Shown here in pieces: positions 15,790-23,656 of a stretch of 64,000 nt of DNA (position 1 is the first letter of the stretch; every line of letters begins with the position of its first letter). A program made the translations under genes and the position numbers. Below the pieces are notes generated by a model, which was not told where the DNA came from, ran no database searches, and was given only the letters and a program-made list of their open reading frames with translations. Origin of the DNA: CAZRCZ01 sp964598765 (GTDB lineage: Bacteria; Sumerlaeota; Sumerlaeia; MVZB01; JAJFLK01); the NCBI GenBank assembly GCA_964598765.1, contig CAZRCZ010000009.1:1-64000 (forward strand). The letters are read 5' to 3'.

Positions 15790-17361
15790 CTATCGAGGTC
15801 CGGCTTCCAAATTACGGGCGCGAATTTGCGCCAATCGCTCCTGAGCCACCGCGCCGGCTTGGGAATTCGCGTCCAAGGCCAAAACTTCCTCGTAGAATTT
15901 GATCGCCGATTCGTTCTGGAATCGAATCCAAATGGTTTCGGCCAGAGCGAGGCGGATCCATGCGCGGGCGGAAACGTCGCCGCTCAAGTCCATCGCTCCC
16001 TTGAGGGTCTCGATCAGGCTCAGCGCCGTTTTGTCGTCGGGACCATTCGGATTTCTCATTCGGAGGGCGACGGTTCGCGCGGCGTCGGCCAGCAAAGCGC
16101 GGGCGTCGTCTCCCGCGCAAATTTCCTTGAGCGCGGACGCCGCCGAGTTCCAATCCTCGCGGGCAACCTTGTGCGCCAAAGCGAGCGGCTTCCAGCCGGA
16201 AGATTCAAAGCGGTCCAACGCGCCGAGGCGTCCGCGGACCTGCGCGATTTCGAGGGGAGTCAACGCGGAACCGGATTCCAAATCGAGGCAACGCCGATAA
16301 TACTCCCGCGCCTGATCGAACGCCGCCCATTCGCCGTAGTGCAGGTCGGCAATTCGCAGGCACGCCCGCTGAGCCAGCGACGAATTGGGATCAAGCTCAA
16401 GGACCGATTGGTAGATCTTCAAGGCCGATTCGGGGCGATGATCGCCCAAGGCTTCTTCGGCCCGACGATAGAGCGTGTATTGCTGAAACAGAATGGTGTT
16501 GCCGCGATCCGATTCTTCATCCTCGGTCTGGTCCCCTCGCCCATTCATCTCCTCGATCATGGCGTTAATCTGATTTCGGGCCTCCGACGTTCCCTGAACG
16601 TCGAGCAAGATCATTTCGCGGGCCGCTTCCGGGGAAACCCGGACGCTCAGATTGTTGGAACGCCGCGCTGGAAGGGAAGAGACTTGAACGGGACCCTTGG
16701 GATTCTGTCCGCGACCCAAAATCCCCAAAACCGCGCTCCTTGAATCCAATTCTTGACCATTTCCGTTTGCTTGCTCCGGTTTGGTCACGCTCTTGGAAAG
16801 GGAGATTCCGACCGGGTTTTCGCCCCGTCGGGCCGACGCGACGGGTTGGGAAGCTAGGGAACGGTTGGCGGAGGGTTGATTTCCGGGAGCCGAATTCGCC
16901 GGCTCGATCCACTCCCTTGAGGGGATTCGAAATGAGTCGGCGGATTGAAACTCCTTCCAACTCCCCGTCCGGGTCAACCCCGTCGGCCAGCGGAATCCTT
17001 CCTCGGGCATCATGCCCAGCGCCAACAGCACCAGCGCCGCCACGGCTCCGGACCACCAGATCGGGCGAAACCAAGGATTGATCCCCGGCAATCGGGGTTT
17101 GAGATCGGTTTCCTTTCCGCCTTTGGGACCCGACGCCAGACGATTCAAAACCTGATCCGAGAGCCGCGTCATGTAAGGCGCGCCCGGATGAACCACCTCA
17201 TTGGCGTGGGTGATCAATTCCCCCAAATCGTCGTTGGATTCGTAGAATTCCCGGCAGAGGACGCAGGCGGCTAGATGCTCGTCAATGCGCTGGGCCGTCT
17301 CCGAGTCCAAAAGACCGGCGGCGTATTCCTCGTAAAGGTATTGGGCGCGCGAGCATCGCAT
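15790..17361 (-). CDS. Zinc-finger anti-sigma factor fused to TPR region
   Basis: The N terminus has the ZAS anti-sigma signature His29-X3-Cys33-X2-Cys36 (EHLAACVLC), with Cys3 as the upstream ligand. A single membrane helix follows (residues 101-118, WWSGAVAALVLLALGMMP). A long polar linker leads to a C-terminal half made of TPR-like repeats (FQQYTLYRRAEEALGDHRPE, ALKIYQSVLELDPNSSLAQR, AIKFYEEVLALDANSQ). The predicted topology is a cytoplasmic zinc finger binding the sigma factor, with TPRs outside sensing a partner. It starts 138 bp behind the sigma gene on the same strand, the usual order. Signal and regulated proteolysis sites are not visible. Confidence 0.8.
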   Translation of the reverse strand: MRCSRAQYLYEEYAAGLLDSETAQRIDEHLAACVLCREFYESNDDLGELITHANEVVHPGAPYMTRLSDQVLNRLASGPKGGKETDLKPRLPGINPWFRPIWWSGAVAALVLLALGMMPEEGFRWPTGLTRTGSWKEFQSADSFRIPSREWIEPANSAPGNQPSANRSLASQPVASARRGENPVGISLSKSVTKPEQANGNGQELDSRSAVLGILGRGQNPKGPVQVSSLPARRSNNLSVRVSPEAAREMILLDVQGTSEARNQINAMIEEMNGRGDQTEDEESDRGNTILFQQYTLYRRAEEALGDHRPESALKIYQSVLELDPNSSLAQRACLRIADLHYGEWAAFDQAREYYRRCLDLESGSALTPLEIAQVRGRLGALDRFESSGWKPLALAHKVAREDWNSAASALKEICAGDDARALLADAARTVALRMRNPNGPDDKTALSLIETLKGAMDLSGDVSARAWIRLALAETIWIRFQNESAIKFYEEVLALDANSQAGAVAQERLAQIRARNLEAGPR

Positions 17362-17499
17362 CGGATTTCGGCCACGGCTCGGAACCGCCTGATTCCGGAC
17401 TAATTTGCTGTAAAGAGACGGTTCGCTCGAGCACTCAGCCGATTATTATAGACTGAAAACCCGATGGGAGGGTTTGGAGAGACGAGGTTTAGCCGCGAA

Positions 17500-18198
17500 T
17501 CAGGCTTCGGAAGCCGCCGCGTCGCCCGAGGAGAACTGGCTGGAAGGCATATCGCGGAGGTTAAACTGACTGGAGCCGATTTGCGATCCGCTCTCCGAGG
17601 CATGGCGTTTGCCCCAGCGCAAACCTTGGACCAAGTGATAGAGGCGGCGTTTGAGCTTTTTCCGCCCTTCGTGGATGCTGAATTTCACGGCTCCCTCACT
17701 ACATTCCATCACCCCGGCGATCTCCTTGATGGACATTCCCTCCAACTCAAAAAGAACGGTGGCCGTTCGCTGGCGTTCAGGGAGGGAGGCCATGGCGCCG
17801 GTGATTTCGGTGCGCATTTGCTCGCGCATCATCTTCTCGCAGGGGTCTTCGGGGGTCGGTCCCCCCAAGACAACCGCGCTGTTGCTGATTTCGTGGCTTT
17901 CGGAGATTTCATAGAGGCGATTTCGGTTTTTGCGGACGCGAAAAGTCTGAACCTGATTCACGGCGATCCGCATGACCCAAGCCGGGAAACGCTGGATGTC
18001 CTTGAGGGCGCCGATATAGCGGAACACCCGAATCAGGCTCTCTTGAAGGATTTCGTCCGTGTCGTCGTGGTCGCGGACCAGAGAAAAGATAATTCGGTAA
18101 AGATCGGGGCTGATCTCCTGAATGAGATTCTCCATCGCCGTCCGGTCACCGGCGCGGCAGGATTCGATCAGTTCCGCCGATATTTGAGCCAAAGCCAT
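17500..18198 (-). CDS. ECF RNA polymerase sigma factor
   Basis: This 232-residue sigma-70 family protein has region 2 (DLYRIIFSLVRDHDDTDEIL, QESLIRVFRYIGALKDIQRF, PAWVMRIAVNQV) and region 4 (ASLPERQRTATVLFELEGMS, IKEIAGVMECSEGAVKFSIH) and lacks regions 1 and 3, which defines the ECF class. A 35-residue Ser/Gly-rich C-terminal tail after region 4 is longer than usual. The adjacent anti-sigma gene downstream makes a two-gene regulatory unit, commonly autoregulated. The regulon cannot be deduced; the neighbours on both sides are read in the opposite direction. Confidence 0.92.
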   Translation of the reverse strand: MALAQISAELIESCRAGDRTAMENLIQEISPDLYRIIFSLVRDHDDTDEILQESLIRVFRYIGALKDIQRFPAWVMRIAVNQVQTFRVRKNRNRLYEISESHEISNSAVVLGGPTPEDPCEKMMREQMRTEITGAMASLPERQRTATVLFELEGMSIKEIAGVMECSEGAVKFSIHEGRKKLKRRLYHLVQGLRWGKRHASESGSQIGSSQFNLRDMPSSQFSSGDAAASEA

Positions 18199-18500
18199 TG
18201 GTGAATACCCTTCGTCTTCCGCAAGACCTTTATCGGTTCATCGGGGGCAAACCTTGAGCCTGCCCCTTGCTCCCCACTCACAACCTTGATCTAAGCAAGA
18301 GTCGCTCCAGAAATCAAGAAAAAGGTGCGGGAAAATCAAATGGACCAAGGGCGAGAGGGCAGGATGAGCAAGGCAGGGACAAAATGGTGAAAATTTAGCC
18401 CAAATTTAAGCCTTGGCCTTCAGCGTTGCGGAACCATTTGCTTTCAAATGTCCGGGGGCGTAGAAGATGGCCAAGGAACGAAATATCTGGGAAGAATTCG
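18199..18500. other. Divergent intergenic region, sigma factor / lipoprotein
   Basis: No gene is seen in this gap between two divergent genes. It must hold the promoter of the sigma/anti-sigma pair and that of the lipoprotein gene. On the minus strand a TTGATT...TAGATC pair with an 18-nt spacer occurs around 18292-18321, but the -10 match is poor and I do not claim it. A short aaattt inverted pair occurs near 18391-18408. Confidence 0.4.
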
Positions 18501-19151
18501 ATGTGGAAATGGAAATGCTTTCTTGTTTGGGCTTGTTTGTCCTCGTGCGGGTGCGTCGGATGGATGACGGAGCAACATTTGCCTCCGCTTTCAAAGGCCG
18601 AGAAGGAGCTCGTCCGGCAAACCCATTTGCCGTGGTCGGTTGTAGTTGAACAATCTCCCCTCTTCGGTCCAGCGCATCCAGACGACCCGCTGGACGAATC
18701 TCGATATTCGAATTATCTGTGCAAGGATTTGCTGGAAACTGGCATTTTTCAGTCGGTTAAAACGAATGAAGAACCAACTTCTTCCACCACGTTCATTGCC
18801 CGCATTGAGCAGGACGTTGGGCATGAGAGCGGAGACCTATTGATAATCTGCGCGATGACCATGGGAGTCTTGCCAGTCCCAATCAGCGAGGAACAGGGTT
18901 TCAACTTCTCCCTCTGGCGTCCGGGATTTCCCGAACGAAAAGTGATTATTGATATGCGCTTCTTGACGTATGGCGTAGGGGGATGGATTGCCATTCCCAT
19001 CGGATTACTCCCGGGTTGGAGATTATTTCCATTTCCTCGTGTAGAGCACCGCTTTTATGACCACTTGGCGTTGGCCATCCTCAAGAAAAAGGGGGAATTG
19101 GAAGCCCTGCCGGCCGATTGTTCTTCTCCGGATGCCGCGAAGAAGAAATAA
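18501..19151 (+). CDS. Predicted lipoprotein of unknown function
   Basis: Starting at ATG 18501, the protein begins MWKWKCFLVWACLSSCGC: a short basic start, hydrophobic core and a lipobox-like LSSC with the modified cysteine at position 16. The mature part (about 200 residues) contains no motif I recognise. A hydrophobic segment near residues 170-185 (GVGGWIAIPIGLLPGW) may be membrane-associated. The frame is open 25 codons further upstream, but those lack a signal-peptide start. It stands between the divergent sigma operon and a decayed ORF. Confidence 0.6.
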   Translation: MWKWKCFLVWACLSSCGCVGWMTEQHLPPLSKAEKELVRQTHLPWSVVVEQSPLFGPAHPDDPLDESRYSNYLCKDLLETGIFQSVKTNEEPTSSTTFIARIEQDVGHESGDLLIICAMTMGVLPVPISEEQGFNFSLWRPGFPERKVIIDMRFLTYGVGGWIAIPIGLLPGWRLFPFPRVEHRFYDHLALAILKKKGELEALPADCSSPDAAKKK

Positions 19152-19182
19152 AGAAAACTGAGATTGTGAAGAGCGCGCCCAG

Positions 19183-19383
19183 ATGAAGGAACTTACCGAT
19201 TGTTACGGTCAACAGGTCCGGTTCACGGATGAGCGGCTGGAACACATTCTGGAACATCCGGAGCTGAAAGATCTGGAAACGGAGATTGAGGCGGTGTTGC
19301 TCAAACTGTAAATGGCGAGGCGTTCGCGAACGCTCTCGGTGTCATTATTCATGAGGCAATTCGGCCAATTTGAGAGAAGCGGC
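19183..19383 (+). pseudogene. Truncated small ORF interrupted by a stop
   Basis: ATG 19183 opens a 42-codon frame, MKELTDCYGQQVRFTDERLE then HILEHPELKDLETEIEAVLL, ended by TAA at 19309-19311. This resembles the N-terminal half of a roughly 100-residue hypothetical family (LTDRYGQ-IRFTEERWEHIL style) that I recall from toxin-antitoxin-like pairs. The same frame resumes directly after the stop (MARRSRTLSVSLFMRQFGQF), which looks like the family's next strand. Similarity then fades at the metallophosphoesterase gene on the other strand. I read this as a broken gene, but a genuine 42-residue protein is possible. Confidence 0.45.
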
Positions 19384-19403
19384 GGAACTTTTTGGGGAAA
19401 GTT

Positions 19404-20669
19404 TCAGCCACCGCGTCGCAACGTAATCAGGCTAACCTCCGGCGGAACCCGCCACCGAACAGGAATGAGCGCCATGCCGATGCCTCGTGAGACAAGCACC
19501 GGCCAGTGCGGACCGGAGACCAGACCGCCGGCATATTTCTGCCCATACGCGCTCGGAACAATAATCGCCCCCAAGTAGGGAAGACTAACCTGTCCGCCGT
19601 GGGTATGTCCCGACAGCATGAGATCAATTCGAGGGGCCAAATCGGGTCTTGGAACGAAAGTTTCCGCGGTGTCGGGGTTGTGCGAGAGAACCACGCGCGG
19701 CATTTCCGGAGGCACGCCCTTCAAGGCGGATTTGAAGTCAACGATCCCCTCCCATTTGTCGCCCAGTCCGGCGATGCAAAGGGTGTCCCGACTCGGCTCC
19801 GTGCTCCATCCGTTCTTGCCGAGAAATTGACGGGTATTTTCAATCAGCGTGATGCCGGCGGCTCGAAGATGCTTTCGGCAAAGCTCGGGACCATGCCAAT
19901 GATCGTGATTGCCAAGGGTTGCTTGGATGCCAAGCGGCGTCCGCGCATATTCCGAAATCAATCCCGCCATGACTTCAAAACCATCGCTGTTGCCTTGCAC
20001 GTAATCCCCCGTGACAAGCGAAAGGTCGGAGCGTTCGGCGCGGATCATTTTAAGCGCGGTCACAACGTGATCCACGCTGATGTAATGGCCGAGATGGAAA
20101 TCGGACAGATGGGCGATTTTTAATCCGTCCAATCCGGAGGGAAGATTCCGGATTGGAATTTCATAACGGCGAAGCTGAAGGCGTCCGGGGAAATAGAGGA
20201 TCGGCATCGCTCCCGCGCCTGTCGCGATCACCGGCAAGGATTCCAGTCCCACCCTCAGAAATTTTCTTCGCGTCCAAGCCGTTCCGCGCGGCTGGATGGG
20301 CCGTGAGATGGGGGATGGAACCGTCACCGGCTTGATTGCGTCGTTGGATTGTTGAAGGCTTCGACGCATTCTGGCAAAGAGGTAGCCGATTGCGCACCAG
20401 AGAGTAGCCCCATAACATGCTTGCTCGATCAGCCCAATGGTGGTCCTCGGAATACGCGAATTGATCCCCATTGGGAAAGTCAGCATGTAGGCAGTCCGAT
20501 AAATCAAAATGCGCGCGTGGTTCATCACCCCCGGCGCGAGGTACGCATGGAACTGGAACAAACCCACGAGCAAGAGAAGAAAAAGAATTGCCCAAGCCCC
20601 GATCATTCTCGCCCATCGGCGTTGCCGCGGGATTTGCCGTTCACGGGATTCTTGCTCGAATTCTTTCAT
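19404..20669 (-). CDS. Membrane-anchored metallophosphoesterase
   Basis: The C-terminal 250 residues hold all calcineurin-like metal motifs in order: HLSDFHLGH (D-X-H), LVTGDYVQG (GD), LGNHDHW (GNHD), VVLSHNPD and LSGHTHGGQ (GHTH). This arrangement is that of the YkuE/YaeI-type family, which acts on phospholipid-like phosphodiesters. The N-terminal third has predicted membrane helices (about residues 22-48 and 79-103). A WTRRKFLRVG segment near residue 135 then looks like a twin-arginine motif followed by a hydrophobic stretch. The topology would put the catalytic domain outside the cytoplasm. The 421-residue length is longer than stand-alone YkuE proteins. Confidence 0.85.
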   Translation of the reverse strand: MKEFEQESRERQIPRQRRWARMIGAWAILFLLLLVGLFQFHAYLAPGVMNHARILIYRTAYMLTFPMGINSRIPRTTIGLIEQACYGATLWCAIGYLFARMRRSLQQSNDAIKPVTVPSPISRPIQPRGTAWTRRKFLRVGLESLPVIATGAGAMPILYFPGRLQLRRYEIPIRNLPSGLDGLKIAHLSDFHLGHYISVDHVVTALKMIRAERSDLSLVTGDYVQGNSDGFEVMAGLISEYARTPLGIQATLGNHDHWHGPELCRKHLRAAGITLIENTRQFLGKNGWSTEPSRDTLCIAGLGDKWEGIVDFKSALKGVPPEMPRVVLSHNPDTAETFVPRPDLAPRIDLMLSGHTHGGQVSLPYLGAIIVPSAYGQKYAGGLVSGPHWPVLVSRGIGMALIPVRWRVPPEVSLITLRRGG

Positions 20670-20681
20670 CCCATTGCCTCT

Positions 20682-21269
20682 CTACAATTTACCCCCCGTC
20701 GGCGGTCGGAAACCAACGGCCCGTTTCTTTGGGGGTGAGGGCAACTCAATAAGACGACCTATTTGCTTGAACGCATCGACGAGCCAGCCGTCATGCCTCC
20801 GCAGAGCTGTTTCATGCGAGTGAAGACGATTTTCGGCGTGCGCAATGCGACGCGCTAAATCTTGATTCGCCGAGAGAATGTGCCTCATTCGGACAAACGC
20901 CCGCATGATGGCGACGTTGACGATCACGGCGCGACCGCTTCGGAGAACACTGGACAGCATGGCCACGCCCTCTTGGGTAAAGGCCTGCGGCAAATACCGT
21001 CGTCCGCCGCGTCCCACGTTTGAGGTCCCAAATTGTGACCTCAAATGGCCTTCTTCGTATGAGGTCACAATCCGCGACCTCAATGGGTCACCTTCACTTG
21101 AAGTCGCAATTTGCGACTTCAAGTTGACCACCTCTTCCGGTGTCAATTGAAACATGAAATCCCGTGGAAATCGGTCCGCGTTCCGTTTGACCGCTTGATT
21201 GAAAACCTTGGTAGAGACGCCGTAAAGCGCCGCAAGATCCGCGTCGAGCATGACCCGCTGTCCACGCAC
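20682..21269 (-). CDS. ORF6N domain protein with internal tandem repeats
   Basis: The ORF6N (KilA-N-like DNA-binding) domain is clear: RGQRVMLDADLAALYGVSTK, VFNQAVKRNADRFPRDFMFQ, then FTQEGVAMLSSVLRSGRAVI and VNVAIMRAFVRMR. These proteins are common on phages and mobile elements. Between the two halves lie three 13-residue units (residues 50-88). The frame opens at GTG 21269, directly at the domain edge. A second minus frame starting ATG 21331 (MPSLKPKTKTALAKVESASK) ends exactly there and would join the domain if one base were added, so the natural N terminus may be lost to a frameshift. The C-terminal coiled coil (ENRLHSHETALRRHDGWLVD) is typical. Confidence 0.78.
   Translation of the reverse strand: MRGQRVMLDADLAALYGVSTKVFNQAVKRNADRFPRDFMFQLTPEEVVNLKSQIATSSEGDPLRSRIVTSYEEGHLRSQFGTSNVGRGGRRYLPQAFTQEGVAMLSSVLRSGRAVIVNVAIMRAFVRMRHILSANQDLARRIAHAENRLHSHETALRRHDGWLVDAFKQIGRLIELPSPPKKRAVGFRPPTGGKL
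21006..21122 (-). repeat. Three 39-bp tandem units inside the ORF6N gene
   Basis: The units encode LKSQIATSSEGDP, LRSRIVTSYEEGH and LRSQFGTSNVGRG. Each DNA unit contains the short palindromic core of the type gaagtcgcaatttgcgacttc, which also allows hairpins. They expand a loop that is usually a single SQ-VTS-GGRR segment in ORF6N proteins. Confidence 0.75.
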
Positions 21270-21363
21270 TGCTTGCTGGCTGACTCGACTTTGGCGAGAG
21301 CGGTTTTGGTTTTGGGTTTAAGAGATGGCATGATTCAACCCCGTACCAAGGCAACTCGCGCGC

Positions 21364-23376
21364 TCACACCGCCGCGCCAAGGCGGGAATCCACGACTTCG
21401 ATCAGGTCGGCCATCATCGCGTTGAGATCGTAATCCTCGGGCGTATAGACACGGGCGACGCCGGCGCGGAGAAGCGCGTCGCGGTCGGCGCGGGGAACGA
21501 TTCCGCCCAGCACGACGGGAATTTGCCCCAACTCGGAGGCTTTCATCCGTTCCATCACCTCGGCGACGAGCGAGAGATGCGATCCGCTCAGGATGCTCAG
21601 GCCGACGAGATGAACTCCTTCGTCCAGCGCGGAGTTGACGATCCGCTCCGGCGTGAGGCGGATGCCGTCATAGACGACCTCCATGCCGCAATCGCGCGCG
21701 CGAATGGCGATCTGCTCGGCTCCGTTGCTGTGGCCGTCGAGGCCGGGTTTGCCGATCAGGATTTTCAGTCTCCGTCCAAGTTTCTCGTTCAGCGTTTCGA
21801 CCCGCGCGCGCAATTCTTCGATCGGCACGCCATCGGGACGCGCGGCGCGATGCGCGGGATGAACGCCGCCGATGCCGGTCGGCGGGCGATACTCGCCGAA
21901 GACTTGGCGGAGCGTTTGCGCCCACTCGCCGGTCGTCGCGCCTGCGCGGGCGGCGCGAATCGAAACCGGCATGAGGTTTTCCCCCTTTTCAATCGCGGAG
22001 CGCAATTCGCCCAGAGATTTTTCGACCGCGCGCGCGTCGCGCTTGGTTCGAAATTCCTTCAACCTACGGATTTGCTCGGCTTCGGCTTGAGGATCGGGTT
22101 TGTAATATCCGCCGTCGGCTCCGGCGAGCAACGGCGAGGATTCGGTCTCGGTGAATTTGTTGACGCCGACGACGATCTGTCGTCCTTCCTCAATCGCGGA
22201 GACGCGCTCGGCGTTGGAGCGGACAAGTTGTTGTTTCATATATTCAACCGCTTCGGTCGCGCCCCCCATTTTCTCGATCTTTTCCATTTCGGTTTTTGCC
22301 GACCGCGCGAGTACATCCACTCGCGCCTCGATCACGGGCGACCCCTTGAATATATCGCCAAATTCCAGAATATCGGTTTCGTAGGCGAGAATTTGCTGGA
22401 TGCGGAGAGACCATTGCTGATCCCAAGGACGCGGCAAACCGATGGCTTCATTCCAAGCCGGAAGCTGGACGGCGCGCGCGCGCGCGTCTTTGGAAAGGAT
22501 CACCGCCAACATCTCGATAATGATCCGCGCAATGTTGTTTTCCGGTTGCTGGGCAGTCAAGCCGAGCGAATTGACCTGAACGCCGTATCGAAATCGCCGC
22601 AATTTCTCGTCCTTCACGCCATAGCGGTCCCGTCCGAGTTCGTCCCAAAGCCGAACGAACGCGCGCATCTTGCAAATTTCGTCAATGAGCCGAACGCCCG
22701 CATTGACGAAAAACGAAAACCGTCCGAACGTCTTGTCCATTTCCTCCTGCGTGACCGCCGGCCTGATGCCGTCCAAAATCGCGACGGCGTTGGAGAGCGA
22801 AAACGCAAGTTCCTGCTCGGGCGTCGCGCCTGCTTCCTGCAAATGGTAGCTACAAATGTTGAGCGGATTCCATTCGGGGATGTGGCGGACGGTGTAAGTG
22901 ATGACGTCGCGGGTCGCGCGCAACGATTGCTCCGGCGGAAAAATGTATGTGCCGCGCGAGAGGTATTCCTTGAGAATGTCGTTTTGCGTCGTGCCGCGCA
23001 GGATTTTGGGATCAATCCCGCGCCGCTCGGCCACGGCGACGTAAAGCGCGAGCAACCACGCCGCCGTCGCGTTGATGGTCATCGAGGTGTTCATTTTCTC
23101 CAACGGAATTTCCGCAAAAAGATGCTCCATGTCCTCGATGTGGCAGATCGGCACGCCGACTTTGCCGACCTCCCCCTTGGCAAGCGGATGGTCCGAGTCG
23201 TAGCCAGTCTGCGTCGGCAGATCAAACGCGACCGAAAGGCCGGTCTGCCCCTTGGCGAGATTTTTGCGGTAAAGTTCGTTGGAGGTCTGCGCGGAACCGT
23301 AGCCGGAGTAGGTCCGCATGATCCACGGCGCCTCGCGGCGGTCTGATTTCGATTTTCCCATAATGGGATTTATCAT
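21364..23376 (-). CDS. Ethylmalonyl-CoA mutase / MeaA-like, coenzyme B12-dependent
   Basis: This single-chain mutase has the catalytic barrel (RTYSGYGSAQTSNELYRKNL, AKGQTGLSVAFDLPTQTGYD, NTSMTINATAAWLLALY, GTTQNDILKEYLSRGTYIFP, AQQPENNIARIIIEMLAV) and a C-terminal cobalamin-binding domain with DGHSNGAEQ (His is the cobalt ligand). The gene reads through 23394, but I use ATG 23376; ATG 23361 (MGKSKSDRREAPW) is equally good. The sequence resembles ethylmalonyl-CoA mutase (Ecm/MeaA) of the ethylmalonyl-CoA pathway more than MutB of propionate metabolism; this rests on remembered sequences. No crotonyl-CoA carboxylase/reductase, epimerase or MeaB chaperone is nearby, so the pathway is unproven. 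Confidence 0.85.
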   Translation of the reverse strand: MINPIMGKSKSDRREAPWIMRTYSGYGSAQTSNELYRKNLAKGQTGLSVAFDLPTQTGYDSDHPLAKGEVGKVGVPICHIEDMEHLFAEIPLEKMNTSMTINATAAWLLALYVAVAERRGIDPKILRGTTQNDILKEYLSRGTYIFPPEQSLRATRDVITYTVRHIPEWNPLNICSYHLQEAGATPEQELAFSLSNAVAILDGIRPAVTQEEMDKTFGRFSFFVNAGVRLIDEICKMRAFVRLWDELGRDRYGVKDEKLRRFRYGVQVNSLGLTAQQPENNIARIIIEMLAVILSKDARARAVQLPAWNEAIGLPRPWDQQWSLRIQQILAYETDILEFGDIFKGSPVIEARVDVLARSAKTEMEKIEKMGGATEAVEYMKQQLVRSNAERVSAIEEGRQIVVGVNKFTETESSPLLAGADGGYYKPDPQAEAEQIRRLKEFRTKRDARAVEKSLGELRSAIEKGENLMPVSIRAARAGATTGEWAQTLRQVFGEYRPPTGIGGVHPAHRAARPDGVPIEELRARVETLNEKLGRRLKILIGKPGLDGHSNGAEQIAIRARDCGMEVVYDGIRLTPERIVNSALDEGVHLVGLSILSGSHLSLVAEVMERMKASELGQIPVVLGGIVPRADRDALLRAGVARVYTPEDYDLNAMMADLIEVVDSRLGAAV

Positions 23377-23440
23377 AGGGAAGGGGGGATTCAAAGATCA
23401 AGACAAGGAACAACGGTTGTATTTCTTATCCTCCAAAATT

Positions 23441-23593
23441 AACCGCCAAGACGCCAAGGACGGCAAGCAATTTTAGATTGTGGATTGTTGATTGCAGATT
23501 GATAAAAGCGCTCGGGTCCAGCAATAGGATTGCGCGTGTGTCATCCGTGAAATCTGCGGCTTGTTCCTTGGCGATCTCGGCGTCTTGGCGGTT
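23441..23593. repeat. Inverted intergenic repeat, CGCCAAG type
   Basis: aaccgccaagacgcc at 23441-23455 and its exact 15-bp reverse complement at 23579-23593 bracket about 120 bp between the divergent mutase and YkgJ-family genes. The left arm continues aaggacgg, keeping the 8-bp period. A single arm of the same type occurs at 28907-28932. Confidence 0.75.
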
Positions 23594-23656
23594 GGCTCTC
23601 CAAGATAAGAAGTGATAACATGGAAAGCATCCACGATTCGACAGGCTGTGAAGTTG

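Noticed and set aside
21523..23346. 607-codon plus frame over the mutase gene
   Set aside because: Antisense shadow; the minus-strand mutase has full family motifs.
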